Source of the DNA: Paraspadella gotoi
Lineage: Eukaryota > Chaetognatha
DNA: 64,000 bases
Reading direction: 5' to 3'
Assembly: GCA_051294375.1 (NCBI GenBank)
Contig: CM119263.1
Coordinates: 9,087,709 to 9,151,708 of the forward strand
Both the position numbers and the translations under genes were made by a program. The notes below the pieces were generated by a model. It saw nothing but the letters and a program-made list of their open reading frames with translations, was not told the origin of the DNA and did no database searches. Positions within the stretch are counted from its first letter, which is position 1. Each line of letters starts with the position of its first letter. Below are positions 13,369 through 23,887 of the stretch, in pieces.

Positions 13369-15479
13369 ATGGAAGGGCTTTTTTTTGTTATTTTTGGGAT
13401 ACTTCTCATTTTTTGTGCCTCGTGCGCCGGTACAGATATATTGATTCATTAATCATTATTTTATTTTTTATTAACAAAAACGATTTTACGGCTTTGACAA
13501 TTTTGGATCCCCAGCTCTGCGGAGGAAACTGAGCGTTTGCTTGGATTGAATGCTCGAAACTCTTCCGATCGAACGCTCCAAGGAAGGGGATTGTCGTCCC
13601 ATATTGCTGACATAAAAACATACTTGGGTTAATGGTTTGGTGGGAAAAACAGAACTTACCCCGCCCAGGCAAGAATTGGCGGAAGACATACAGCTTTAAA
13701 AACCAAACAAACATAAAGGAATTGAATTGTAAAACGTGGTTGTTTATAAACAAGACTCCATGCATTTGGCAAAAAACGCAATTAAATTTAAGTAACAATT
13801 TCTCTCTCTCTCTCATCTCCTTTTTCTCTTTTTCCTCTCATCTCATCTTTGACACGGAGTGCGAAGAAAAACGAGTTTCTGACTAGAATTGGCTTCAGGG
13901 ATGGACTGTAATTTGATTTCCCTGCTGGTCATCGTGCGTCCTCGATGCCGGAGCGGTATCTGCATTAGAGGCGAGACAGGAGATGTTGCTTGAGTTTTTG
14001 AAGTGTTCGAATTTTCTCTTTAGATCCTACAAAAGAAGAAAGGAAATTGCCTAATTTGTATACGATGATCGCTTTTTTCCATGCCAGGAACGAAGTCTAA
14101 GTACTAAATAAATTTCTAGCTACAACTGGGACGGACTGCATGGCAGACAGTGTGATCTGATAATCCAAGAAGGTTTTCAAGCGAGAAACAACTGTCATCA
14201 CAAACTTGGCACATCTTCGGAGGATTAGACAAAGATTGATGGTAGAAATGTTTACTCACTTCTCTCTGTCTTATATGTTTCGCGTTTTTAGTTCAGAAAA
14301 TCAGATTACATTACTTTCAAAATTTCTGGCTCTGCGCTTTTATGTTTTTTTTTCACTCATTCAATTGATAATTATATATCTGCATTGTATTTATAAATAC
14401 TATCCTCTATAAAATAACGCCAAGTAATCCTGACAAAGTTGTTTTTTTATGTTTTGACTCCACAGACGCCTGAACTCGGCTAAGAAGAAGCTGCCAACGG
14501 ATTGCCCTCAAAGAATTGCGATGATCTGCCAGCCGGCAACCGGCGCGCCTTTGCAGGGGCGACTGCCTTAGGGGTGAGACGGGATTTAAATAACAATATG
14601 GTAGAAGCTGACATACTCGGGCAGGACTTATCAAAATATATAGTTTAGTGATTTTGTCCCGGCTCCTCCTCTTGGTTATACTGATCAATTTATTTCGATT
14701 TCTATACCAGACATAAGTCCATAAAGTATAAATAAAAAATTTTAGGCCTACTAACTGGGGATGACTGCATGCAGAACTGAGTGATCCGAATATCCAGAAG
14801 GTTCAAGAGAAATAACTGTCATACAGCATTGCAAACATCTTTTGGAGGATCTAAACAAAGATGTTACTGACGGTCAGAATGTTTTCGTATCACTTTCTGG
14901 TCGAATAGTTTTCATTGTTAAGGCGTAAGATCATATCCTTTCAAATTTCGCATCGGCATTTTTTTTTCAGCTGCATTTCATTGTTAAGTATTATACTCAT
15001 CGGTCACTCAATAACCCATCATATATCCTTTAAATAACCAATAGATAATCCTACAAATTGTCTTTTTATTTTTTGACTCAGACCCTGAACCGGCGAGAGA
15101 AGGCTTTGTCCGATTGCCTTAAATTGCGATGAATCTGCCGGCCGCGGCACCCGCGCGCGCCTTGCAGGGGCGAATAGCTTAGGGGTGAGAACGGGATGAG
15201 AATAACAATAGTAAAACTGATTTGGCGGGAACGCTCATTAAAAAAAACAATTGTTTTGAGTAATGTGTTTCGGTCTCTGGCTGTACTGACGTAGTTGGAA
15301 AAATGAATGTAACAGTAACAAAAAAGACTGTTTCCTAATTTCACTGATAAGGTTTAACGGACTGTCGATGAAATGGCAACTGGTCGACTGCGACACACAC
15401 ACACGAGATTAGTCCCTGAGGGAATAGCGCGAGCAGAAACAACTGCCACAAATTCTGCATCTTCTTGGAGGGCTGCTCT
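13369..15479 (+). CDS. Twin-CX3C secreted modular protein, copy P2 (seven or more exons, noisy)
   Basis: The longest array. Signal exon 13369-13429, first module 13515-13607, A 13852-13970, B 14120-14240, A 14466-14573, B 14746-14862, A 15082-15184, B 15352-15479. A and B modules alternate, each on its own exon with a conserved acceptor (CAG|AC for A, TTTAG|GCTAC for B) and A-type donors reading GGG|GTGAGA. Nearly every exon carries one or more indels, so no continuous frame is readable. A protein of one signal peptide and about seven cysteine modules is inferred. No family name is assigned. Confidence 0.55.
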
Positions 15480-15658
15480 NNNNNNNNNNNNNNNNNNNNN
15501 NNNNGACGACTCAGTTTACAACCACAACATAAAGGAATTGAATGTAAAACGTGTTGTTTATAAACAAGACTCGCATTACTGCAAAAACGCAATTAAATTT
15601 AAGTAATTTCTCTCTCTCTCTCTCTCTCTTTCTCTTTTTCTCTCTCTCTCTCTTTCAG

Positions 15659-16649
15659 ACGGAGTGCGAAGAAAACGGAGTTTCGTGACTGATTGTCTTC
15701 GGGACTGTAATGATTTGCCCGCTGGTCATCGTGCCCCATGCCGAGCGGACTGCATTAGAGGCGAGACAGATGTTGCTGAGTTGTTGAGTGTTGAATTTTC
15801 TCTTTAGACTAAAGAAGGAAATTGCCAATTGAACGATGATCGCTTTCCATGCCAAAGTNNNNNNNNNNNNNNNNNNNNNNNNNNNNNNNNNNNNNNNNNN
15901 NNNNNNNNNNNNNNNNNNNNNNNNNNNNNNNNNNNNNNNNNNNNNNNNNNNNNNNNNNNNNNNNNNNNNNNNNNNNNNNNNNNNNNNNNNNNNNNNNNNN
16001 NNNNNNNNNNNNNNNNNNNNNNNNNNNNNNNNNNNNNNNNNNNNNNNNNNNNNNNNNNNNNNNNNNNNNNNNNAATGTTTACTCACTTCTCTGTCTTATA
16101 GTTTCGTTGTTAGTTCAGAATCAGATCTTTTCAAATTTGCTCTCCTTTTATTTTTTTCAGCTCATTTCAATTGATAATTATTATCTCATTGGTATTTATA
16201 TATCCTTTAAAATAACCCAATAATCCTNNNNNNNNNNNNNNNNNNNNNNNNNNNNNNNNNNNNNNNNNNNNNNNNNNNNNNNNNNNNNNNNNNNNNNNNN
16301 NNNNNNNNNNNNNNNNNNNNNNNNNNNNNNNNNNNNNNNNNNNNNNNNNNNNNNNNNNNNNNNNNNNNNNNNNNNNNNNNNNNNNNNNNNNNNNNNNNNN
16401 NNNNNNNNNNNNNNNNNNNGCGCCTTGCAGGGGCGACTGCCTTAGGGGTGAGACGGGATTAAATAACAATATGTAAACTGACTCGGCAGGACTTATCAAA
16501 ATAGTTTAGTGATTTGTCTGGTCTCTGGCTATACTGCTCAATTTCAATTTCGATTTCTATGCCAGACAAAGTCAAAGTACTAAATAAATTTTTAGGCTAC
16601 AACTGGGATGACTGCATGGCAGACTGTGATCGATATCCAGAAGGTTCAG
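15659..16649 (+). CDS. Twin-CX3C secreted protein, partial copy P3 with gaps
   Basis: A clean A-type exon starts at 15659 after TCTTTCAG. It encodes VRRKRSFVTD, CLRDC, ten residues (NDLPAGHRAP), CRADC and IRGE. After gaps at 15859-16073 and 16228-16419 the end of an A exon (16420-16447, donor GGG|GTGAGA) and the first half of a B exon (16596-16649, YNWDDCMADC) follow. At 16649 the B module breaks off at GGTTCAG|GTAAGC and the DNA becomes unrelated, so the copy is truncated or misjoined there. Confidence 0.58.
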
Positions 16650-18600
16650 GTAAGCGCCCCTCCTTCTTAACTGCAGACGGCCACCGGTAGAAAACCCGGA
16701 ACCTTTTGGTGGTCCAGTTGGGGAGGCCGATATGGACCTTTGATCCAGGCTCCAATGGCCGCTGATGAACGGTTAGTGAATTTTTAGTCCACCATAAGCT
16801 TTTAATTTTATTAATGAGAAATAACTCATTAATTATTAAAATAATAACAATTTGTATTAGTATATGAAAGATTATTTAAGTATGAACGCGGGCTCATAAA
16901 CGCTCAGTTCCCAATGCAATAAGGGGACAGTTCTCACACACTCTGCTACCTGTTCTCTACAAAACCTGTTCATATTTTAAACCACTACGGGGAATCCCTG
17001 CTCGATTTTTGAAGGGTGAATCGCAGATTGAAGGCCCATCGCCGCGAATCCTAGAATAAATCCCAGTCGGGATAAGCCCTCACTCTCTCTTTCTTTTTCA
17101 CTCTCTCTCTCTCTTTCTCTTTTTTCACTTACTCTTTGTTCCTCTTTCTCTCTCTCTTATTTCTCTGTATTCATTTATTTTTTTTATTTTATTTTCTGTT
17201 TATATTTCTTTTTTTTATTTTTCCAATAAACATTTTATAATTTAATATGATAATTATTTTTACTAATTGTTTAAAAAATATCAATTAAATCCAAAATAAG
17301 TTAGTAGATATTCCAAATTAGTAAAAATCGAATTTTGTAATTTATTAAAAATTATAATATTACATAATTTTTATATCTTTTTACTATTTGCATTAGAAAA
17401 AATTTCTTGCTTGGTTTTTCAATTCATGCTGAATAGTTTTTTTAGTTTTACTTTACAATAAAAAAAGCAAACAATTGCCGGATCTGATTAGACGATCATT
17501 AGCGATAATTAATTAATTAATTTAGTGTTAAAACCATTAATTTAATTTTCTTATATATTAATTAATTAATAAATTAATTATTTTCACAAACTAACAACAA
17601 ATGGATTAATTTGTTATATTGTGTGTACCAATTTTATGAATATTGTGTTTTATTAAATAAATTGATAATATAAAATTATTAATATAAAAATTAAAACCAT
17701 ATAAGTTAAAAGGTAATATAAATTTAAAAAATTATTAAAAAGAAAAATAATACAAGTTAAAAATAATATAAAGGTTAAGAAAATAGGCAAATTAAAAAAT
17801 GCGCAATTTTTGAAAAAAAAAAAAGTTAAAAATATGATATAGGTTAAAAAATTATGCATTCAAAAAAATGATGCGAGATAAAAAATGATTTAAAATTGAA
17901 AAAATGATATAAGGTACAAAATAATTGCAAATCAAAAAATAATGTAAATCAAAAAAATATCTATTAAATCAAAAAAATAATGGAAGTAAAAAAATGAGTG
18001 CAAGTTTCAAAAATAATGCAAATTAAAAAAAATAAATTGAAATTAAAAAATGATGCAAGTTTTAAAAATTATGCAATGTTGGAAAAATTAATTACAAATT
18101 AAAAAATAATGCCAATTCAAAAAAACTATATAGGCTAAAAAAATAATGCAAATTAAAAATTGATTCAAGTTGTAAAATTAATATAAATAAAAAAATAATG
18201 CAATGTTAAAAAATTTTATGCCAGTTTAAAAAAATTTATGCCAGTTGAAAATGGATGCCCCAGATAAAAAATTATTTGATTAAAAAATTCAATTAAAGTA
18301 AATAAATAAATAGAATTTAGAATAGAATTATGAATAAATGATTTAATTAAATATTCCATTGGAATAAATAACAAATTTATATTTTTTTTTGTTTTAAAAT
18401 AAAAAATATAAATTGTGTGAAATGAATGTATTAAAAGAAAAAGATATAAAATATATGCTTATGTAAACTTATTAGATAAAATAAATATTAAACAGAACGT
18501 AAAAATTTTTTTTGAATAAAATATATGTAATAAAAACCAATGGCAGCTGATAATACTCTCAGAATTTAGTAATATCTAAATTTGAAAAAAACGAAAATTT
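16650..18600 (+). other. AT-rich interval with degenerate short tandem repeat
   Basis: Starts at the abrupt end of copy P3. 16.65-17.1 kb is mixed DNA. 17.1-17.2 kb is CT-rich. From about 17640 to 18290 a degenerate unit of roughly 15-20 bp recurs many times (TTAAAAAATAATGCAA and variants). No gene recognised. Confidence 0.6.
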
Positions 18601-19624
18601 GGAAAGCAATGGAAAAGGTTTTAATTTGGAGCAAAACCTTTTTTGATATTCGGCTTATAAAAACCAAAAGCACAAGAGGCGAACGCGCCGCTTTTTTGCG
18701 CCTCCGCATTCGCCTCCCTTCTCCCCAATTTTTGACTCAGTCCAAGTTCGCCACTCAAAAACATGCGCCTCCGCGCGTTTTTCACTCCCGCCTCCGGAAT
18801 CTCGTCTGCATCTTGGTTTCTGGTACAAAAAAAAAATGAAAAAAAAACAGTCAAATGGTAAAGGTTAAACCGGGAAAAATAAGAATCGATTGAAGAGGAG
18901 GGCTTGGAATAGTATACTATATAGGTTTGAGAGGAAAGTGGTTAATAATGTTTAATAATAGTAAATGTAAGGAATTTATAAGAGCTGGGGTAAAATGATG
19001 GTTGAATTTAAAATCTTCTAGTAATTTATTTTCTTTTCGGTTCGTTTTTACAACACCGAAGTCGACGCTGATAAATTTTCATTTAGCAATAATAAATTTT
19101 TTTGAGAACAATCAGGTGTGAGGGAATTGCCCACTGATCCGGCTTTTGATTTGGGTACAGTAGTCAAATCGATGAAAAAAAAATTTTCTCGAATTTCCGT
19201 TGCCTAAACGTATTTAGATTGTAAATAGAACTGATGTAGATAAATGTTTATTACGTTTAAAGCTCTTACGTCAGCACTGAGGGTTTAAGATCGTGTTTCC
19301 AAGACGGCGATTGATTGGGGTCTATTAAATTACGCCGCTAATAACATAAGGTGGGTTTTGCATATGCGATCTATAATTCTCTCTTGAATAAAGTACTCAG
19401 TCGATCTCTGGGTTCCTTTAAATAATAGTGTTTAGTTTCTAGTGTGCATATTACATATGGTCCTATTTATTTCAAAAATAGAAGTTAAAAACCATTCGAT
19501 AATCAGATTCTGTCTTCTACAAGTGTTTTTCAGATTCACTATTCCAAATAATAGAGGTATCTGTTACCCTTGCACTGATTTTTTCTCTTTCGGAAAACAG
19601 AAACCGCGATTTTACGTTTTGAAA

Positions 19625-19678
19625 ATGAAGGCTTTTGTTGTTTTTTTGGGTATTTCTTTTTGTGGCCTCGGCGAACGG
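19625..19678 (+). CDS. Twin-CX3C secreted protein, signal-peptide exon (copy P4)
   Basis: ATG at 19625 opens MKAFVVFLGI followed by small and apolar residues, a typical secretion signal of about 20 residues. It stops at a donor-like GAACGG|GTAAAA. The matching exons are at 13369-13429 (MEGLFFVIFGILLIFC..., ending GCGCCG|GTACAG) and, inverted, at 9824-9772 (MKAFVVIFGI). All are followed by an intron of 85-95 bp and then the first cysteine module. The gene is not recognised by name. Confidence 0.6.
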
Positions 19679-19772
19679 GTAAAACCCATTTAAATTGATT
19701 CATTAATCAATTTTAATTTATATTTTATTTATTAACCAAAACGATTTTAAACGCTTTGACAATTTTGTTCAG

Positions 19773-19858
19773 CTGCGGACGAACTGAGCGTTTGCATAGA
19801 TGAATGCGATAACTCTTCCTCTGAAACGCTCAGAGAAGGCATGTCTGGTCCTATTTGC
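19773..19858 (+). CDS. Twin-CX3C secreted protein, first module exon (copy P4)
   Basis: After the acceptor TTTTGTTCAG the exon reads ADELSVC then IDEC (first CX3C). Downstream, read errors blur the second pair. In the inverted copy at 9691-9610 the first pair is CRDEC, then ETLPRNAQEG, then a cysteine; the second CX3C becomes readable only if one base is dropped there. Exon end and downstream splice site are uncertain in all copies. Confidence 0.5.
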
Positions 19859-20138
19859 ACATAAACGTTTTGGTTAAGTTGCGTGGAAAATACCCGCCAC
19901 GCCTTCACCCGCAAGATTGGGACGCTCAGTTTTACAACCAACACATAAAGGAATTGAATGAAAAAACGTGTGTTTATAAACAAGACTCGCATTACTTCAA
20001 AAACGACAATGAAATTTAAGTATATTTCTCTCTCTCTCTCTCTCTTTCTATCTCTCTCTCTCTTTCTCTCTTCTCTCTCTCTCTCTCTCTCTTTCTTTTC
20101 TTCTTCTCTCTCATCTTTCTCTCTCTCTCTCTTTTCTA

Positions 20139-20705
20139 AACGTGAGTGCGAGAAAAACGGAGTTTCAGTGACTGATTGTCTTTCGGGATGTGTAATGCAT
20201 TTGCCCGGCTGGTTCATCGATGCCCCATGCCGAGCGGTATCTGCTATTAAGGAGGCGGAGGACAGATGTTCGATGACGTTGTTGAGTGTTGAATTTTACT
20301 CTTAGGACTAAAGAATGCGAAATTGCCCAATTGACGATGATCGCTTTCCATGCCAAAGTCAAAGTACTAAATAATTTTTAGGCCTACAACTGGGTGGACG
20401 ACTGCATGGCAGAACTGTGATCGATATCCAGAAGGTTCAGCGAGAAACAACTGTATCAAAAATAGTTTTTAGTGGAATTTGTCTTGGGTCTCTGGGGCAG
20501 ATATACTGCTCAAATTTTCAAATTTCGATTTCTATGCCAGACAAAGTCAAAGTGTACTTAAATAAAATTATTTAGGCTACAAACTAGGGATGTACTGCAT
20601 GAGGCAGACTGTGATCGATATCATGCTAAGGTTCAGCAACGAAATAAAACTGTCATCAGGCATTTGCAACATCTTTGGAGGACTAAACAAACAGATCTTG
20701 ACGGT
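20139..20705 (+). CDS. Twin-CX3C secreted protein, middle module exons (copy P4, noisy)
   Basis: Three noisy module exons: an A-type module at 20139-20251 (VTDCL..., LPG, CRA), and B-type modules starting at 20382 and 20576 after TTTTTAG or TATTTAG|GCTAC. The B modules carry DDCMAD and DRYPEG-like text broken by indels. The A-type exon expected between the two B exons is missing, although its flanking introns are recognisable (about 20460-20560), so this copy has lost one module or was misjoined. Confidence 0.45.
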
Positions 20706-20914
20706 CAGATGTTTACCTNNNNNNNNNNNNNNNNNNNNNNNNNCACTTCTTGGTCGAATAGTTTCATTGTTAGCTCAGAATCAGATCCTTTCAAATTCGC
20801 TCGCATTTTATTTTTTTCAGCTCATTTCAATAGTTAAGTATTATCTCATCGGCACTCATATATCCTTTAAAATAACCAAATAATCCTACAAATCGTTTTT
20901 TACTTTTGGCTCAG

Positions 20915-21016
20915 ACCCTGAACCGGCGAAGAGAAGCTTTGTTACGGATTGCCTCAAAGATTGCGATGATCTGCCGGCCGGCACCCGCGCGCCTTGCAGG
21001 GGCGACTGCCTTAGGG
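20915..21016 (+). CDS. Twin-CX3C secreted protein, A-type module exon (intact, copy P4)
   Basis: Clean 102-nt exon from TTTTGGCTCAG|ACCCTG to CTTAGGG|GTGAGA. It encodes EPAKRSFVTD, then CLKDC, ten residues containing DDLPAGTRAP, then CRGDC and LR. The spacing is CX3C-X10-CX3C. It begins and ends in phase 1, so whole modules can be added or lost without a frameshift. Two CX3C pairs spaced this way are the signature of disulfide-linked helical hairpins (alpha-hairpinin-like). That fold is inferred, not shown. Confidence 0.68.
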
Positions 21017-21168
21017 GTGAGACGGGATGAGATAACAATATGTAAACTGACTTGGCGGGACCTATTAAAATGGTTTAGTAATTTGTTCGGTCTCTGGCTG
21101 TACTGCACGTAGTTGGAAATGAATGTAAACAGTAAACAAATAAAACTGTTTCCTAATTTCACTGTTAG

Positions 21169-21272
21169 GTTACGGCTTCGATGAATGCATGGTCGACTGC
21201 GAGAGATATCCCGAGGGAAGCGCGCGAAACAACTGCCACAAATTCTGCATCATTTTTGGAAGTCGCACCTAA
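21169..21272 (+). CDS. Twin-CX3C secreted protein, terminal B-type module exon (copy P4)
   Basis: Acceptor TTTCACTGTTAG|GTTACGG. It encodes YGFDE, CMVDC, eleven residues including ERYPEGSARNN, CHKFC, then IIFGSRT and TAA. The spacing is CX3C-X11-CX3C. It is entered in phase 1, matching the A-type donor, and is the natural last exon. A damaged second copy lies at 15352-15479, just before a 25-N gap. Confidence 0.68.
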
Positions 21273-23633
21273 GACCAAAGTCCAAGAACAGGGGAAATGG
21301 GAAAGAATAATGGAAAATTAAATAGAAATAATACCAAAAGAAAATTTAATCGTAATTTGAAGTTGCTAAAATAGTAAAAAGCCGGTTTTGAATATATAAT
21401 TAATCGTCAATTCTTCAAATCCCGTTAGTTTTCAAAGTACAAACGCTAGGAAAAGGCAAAATATTAATATAACCAGAAAACCAGAACTATTTTTCTTTTC
21501 TTCTCTCCTTTTTTTCCTCCTCGTTTCCAGTTCCGGTTCTCTTAATCGTTTCCAACGCCACTTGAACTTCGTCCTTTGTTATGCTCTTAGACTTTCTCCT
21601 TTTCTCGGCCGCTCACTGCTTAGCCACTTCACGTTCACTCTCTCTTCTCCGTTCGTTCTCTCAAGGTTCTATCACTTTTGAGACTTAGCCTTCTGTCACG
21701 GACTCTCACTCCTTTTTATCACTGAATCACTTGCTTTTCTTTGCTTTTTCTAGTCATTTATAATTTTGACATTTAACTTCTTTCCTTTAGTTTTGCTCTC
21801 TCCTATCACTCACTTTATAATGTTTTTCATTCTCTTTGTAAATATCTTGCCTTTAAATTTTCCCCGACACTTACCCTCTTGTCCTTCACCCTTTCTTCGC
21901 CACTTACCCTCTTGTCTTTCACCCACTTTCCCCTCCGGCTTACCAGTTCGAGTGGTGCTTCTTTCGAGTATCCTTCGTCGTTGTCGTCGTCGTCGTCGTC
22001 GTCATCAGATTTGTCGTTTTCGTCTACGTCGTTGTTGTTGTCGTTATCCTCGTCAGGATTTCGATGGGGTTAGGACCGAAAGTAACAGATGGAAGAATCG
22101 GAAGATGCAAAGTTAATTCGCGGATGTGGACAGATGGTTTAAGGGATTGCCTGAGATCACAACAATTACAAATATGTAAGGAACGATGAAAAACTACAAT
22201 TTACACGATTTATTAAAAATCCAAAGCCGAACGATTAATGGTTATACTAGTACTTACTACGTATGAGTCAAACGAGGGAAGCGAGGGAAGCAAATGAGGC
22301 AAGCTTTCGAGGCAAGCATGCGAAAGAGGCGAGTCGAGCGAGGCAAGCGCCTACCAATTTCAAGGCCGGAAAAGAAACGTAAAGTTTTTACAGTCGAGTT
22401 CGTTCCATGGCTGAATAGAAAACGAGTTGACTGTGCGACTGTGAAACGATGAGGCTCGGTGACGAATACGCGATGCAAATCCTTACAGCGACCGGAGCCG
22501 GCGGCGCCGCCGGAACGCAGCCGTCGCCGACGCCCCCGCCGACGCCTCCGCTTCATCCGAAGCGAGATATTTGATCGGGATGAGTCGATCCGTTTCATGG
22601 GTCAAAAATTGGGTCCCGTGGAAGACGAATCGGGAGGCAAATCCTTCCAAACTANNNNNNNNNNNNNNNNNNNNNNNNNNNNNNNNNNNNNNNNNNNNNN
22701 NNNNGAGAGATAAGAAAAAACATTCATCATAACTTTTGAACACCTTCTAATGACTGTGCTGCGGCATTTCGGCACGCAAGACACTCAACACAACACACGG
22801 CACGATTACATCCGAAAGGGCAGCCGCTCCGTGAAAACCGTTGGACGCGAGCGTCACGATTTCGCGATCCGGAGAATTAAATTCCTTTTCGCAATTTCCA
22901 TTATCGGCCGATAAACATTAAAAAGCTCCACGACGAGAGAAACTGAAAGGGGATAGGAAACAAAGGAGACCGACGACGACGACGTCGTAACGACGAACGA
23001 CGACGACGAACGACCGCGACCGACGGCGACGATCGACGACGGGGCGACGGCGAACAATGATGACTGCCACCAGTGGGCGCTACAACGTTGAACCGCAGAG
23101 CAAGAAGTGGGAACTTGGAGAGAAATTTAGATGTTCACTGAGGTCGAAACTTTTCGAGAAACGTTTCAAAAATCTCCCACGGGACAAAGAACTCCGTCAT
23201 ACGTTCACATTCGCTTTTCTTGAAATGAGGAAACTATTCTGGGTTAATTTGTTGGGTAGAAAGTCAAAGAGTAACAAAGAGAAAAGAAAATACTAAATCC
23301 TGTTTGTAAACTGTTTTTTGAGATTTTGAGATTTACAAAAATCACCTCCTCGTTTCCATTAATTTACTCCTTTCATTCACGGTTCTCACTCTCTTCTTCC
23401 CTCTCACCCCTTTCCCCATGGCCCCCTCCATCCTTCCCCAAGCCCCCCCGCCGAATATAACACGAAAACCGTGCACGGTTCCAAAACTTTGCTTCGCCTC
23501 ACGACAAAATATCGTCTGTAATCCAAGAGATTTTCAAGTTTTCTTTCTTTATGTTCGGGGGAGGGAAATTCTTATCTGGAGCATCGAATAGACGCATGGA
23601 AGAACGTGCGCGGTGAGAGGGAGGGCAGAGCAG

Positions 23634-23664
<31 letters not shown>

Positions 23665-23852
23665 GGAGAGAGAGAGAGAAGAGAGAGGAGAGAGAGAGAG
23701 AGAGAGGAAGTTCTAGATTTGAGTGTACAAAGTAAGGCTATTTTCGGGTTAAGTCATGGCTCCTCTGAGCTGAACCCGAGTCCAAGAGCACGAGAGAGAT
23801 AGAAGAGACACGTAAAATCCGAAGATTGAGGAATCGGAGATCGTATGAGGGA

Positions 23853-23887
<35 letters not shown>

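Larger units (their letters stand above)
18850..21272 (+). repeat. Third full copy of the twin-CX3C locus (P4)
   Basis: From AATGGTAAAGGTTAA (18854) the sequence follows the right arm's 12613 onward. DNA just upstream (18660-18830) is different and GC-richer. This copy may therefore be a true paralogue or allele rather than a pure assembly duplicate. Confidence 0.7.

Noticed and set aside
13369-15479. Assignment of the cysteine protein to small Tim chaperones or to a venom-toxin family
   Set aside because: Tim proteins have wider CX3C spacing and no signal peptide. Toxin families with this motif are shorter and single-module. The evidence does not support either name.
22459-22713. Proline/arginine-rich frames in a GC-rich block as a protein-coding exon
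   Set aside because: Open in several frames at once because of GC composition, with no splice sites or domain; left as unassigned.
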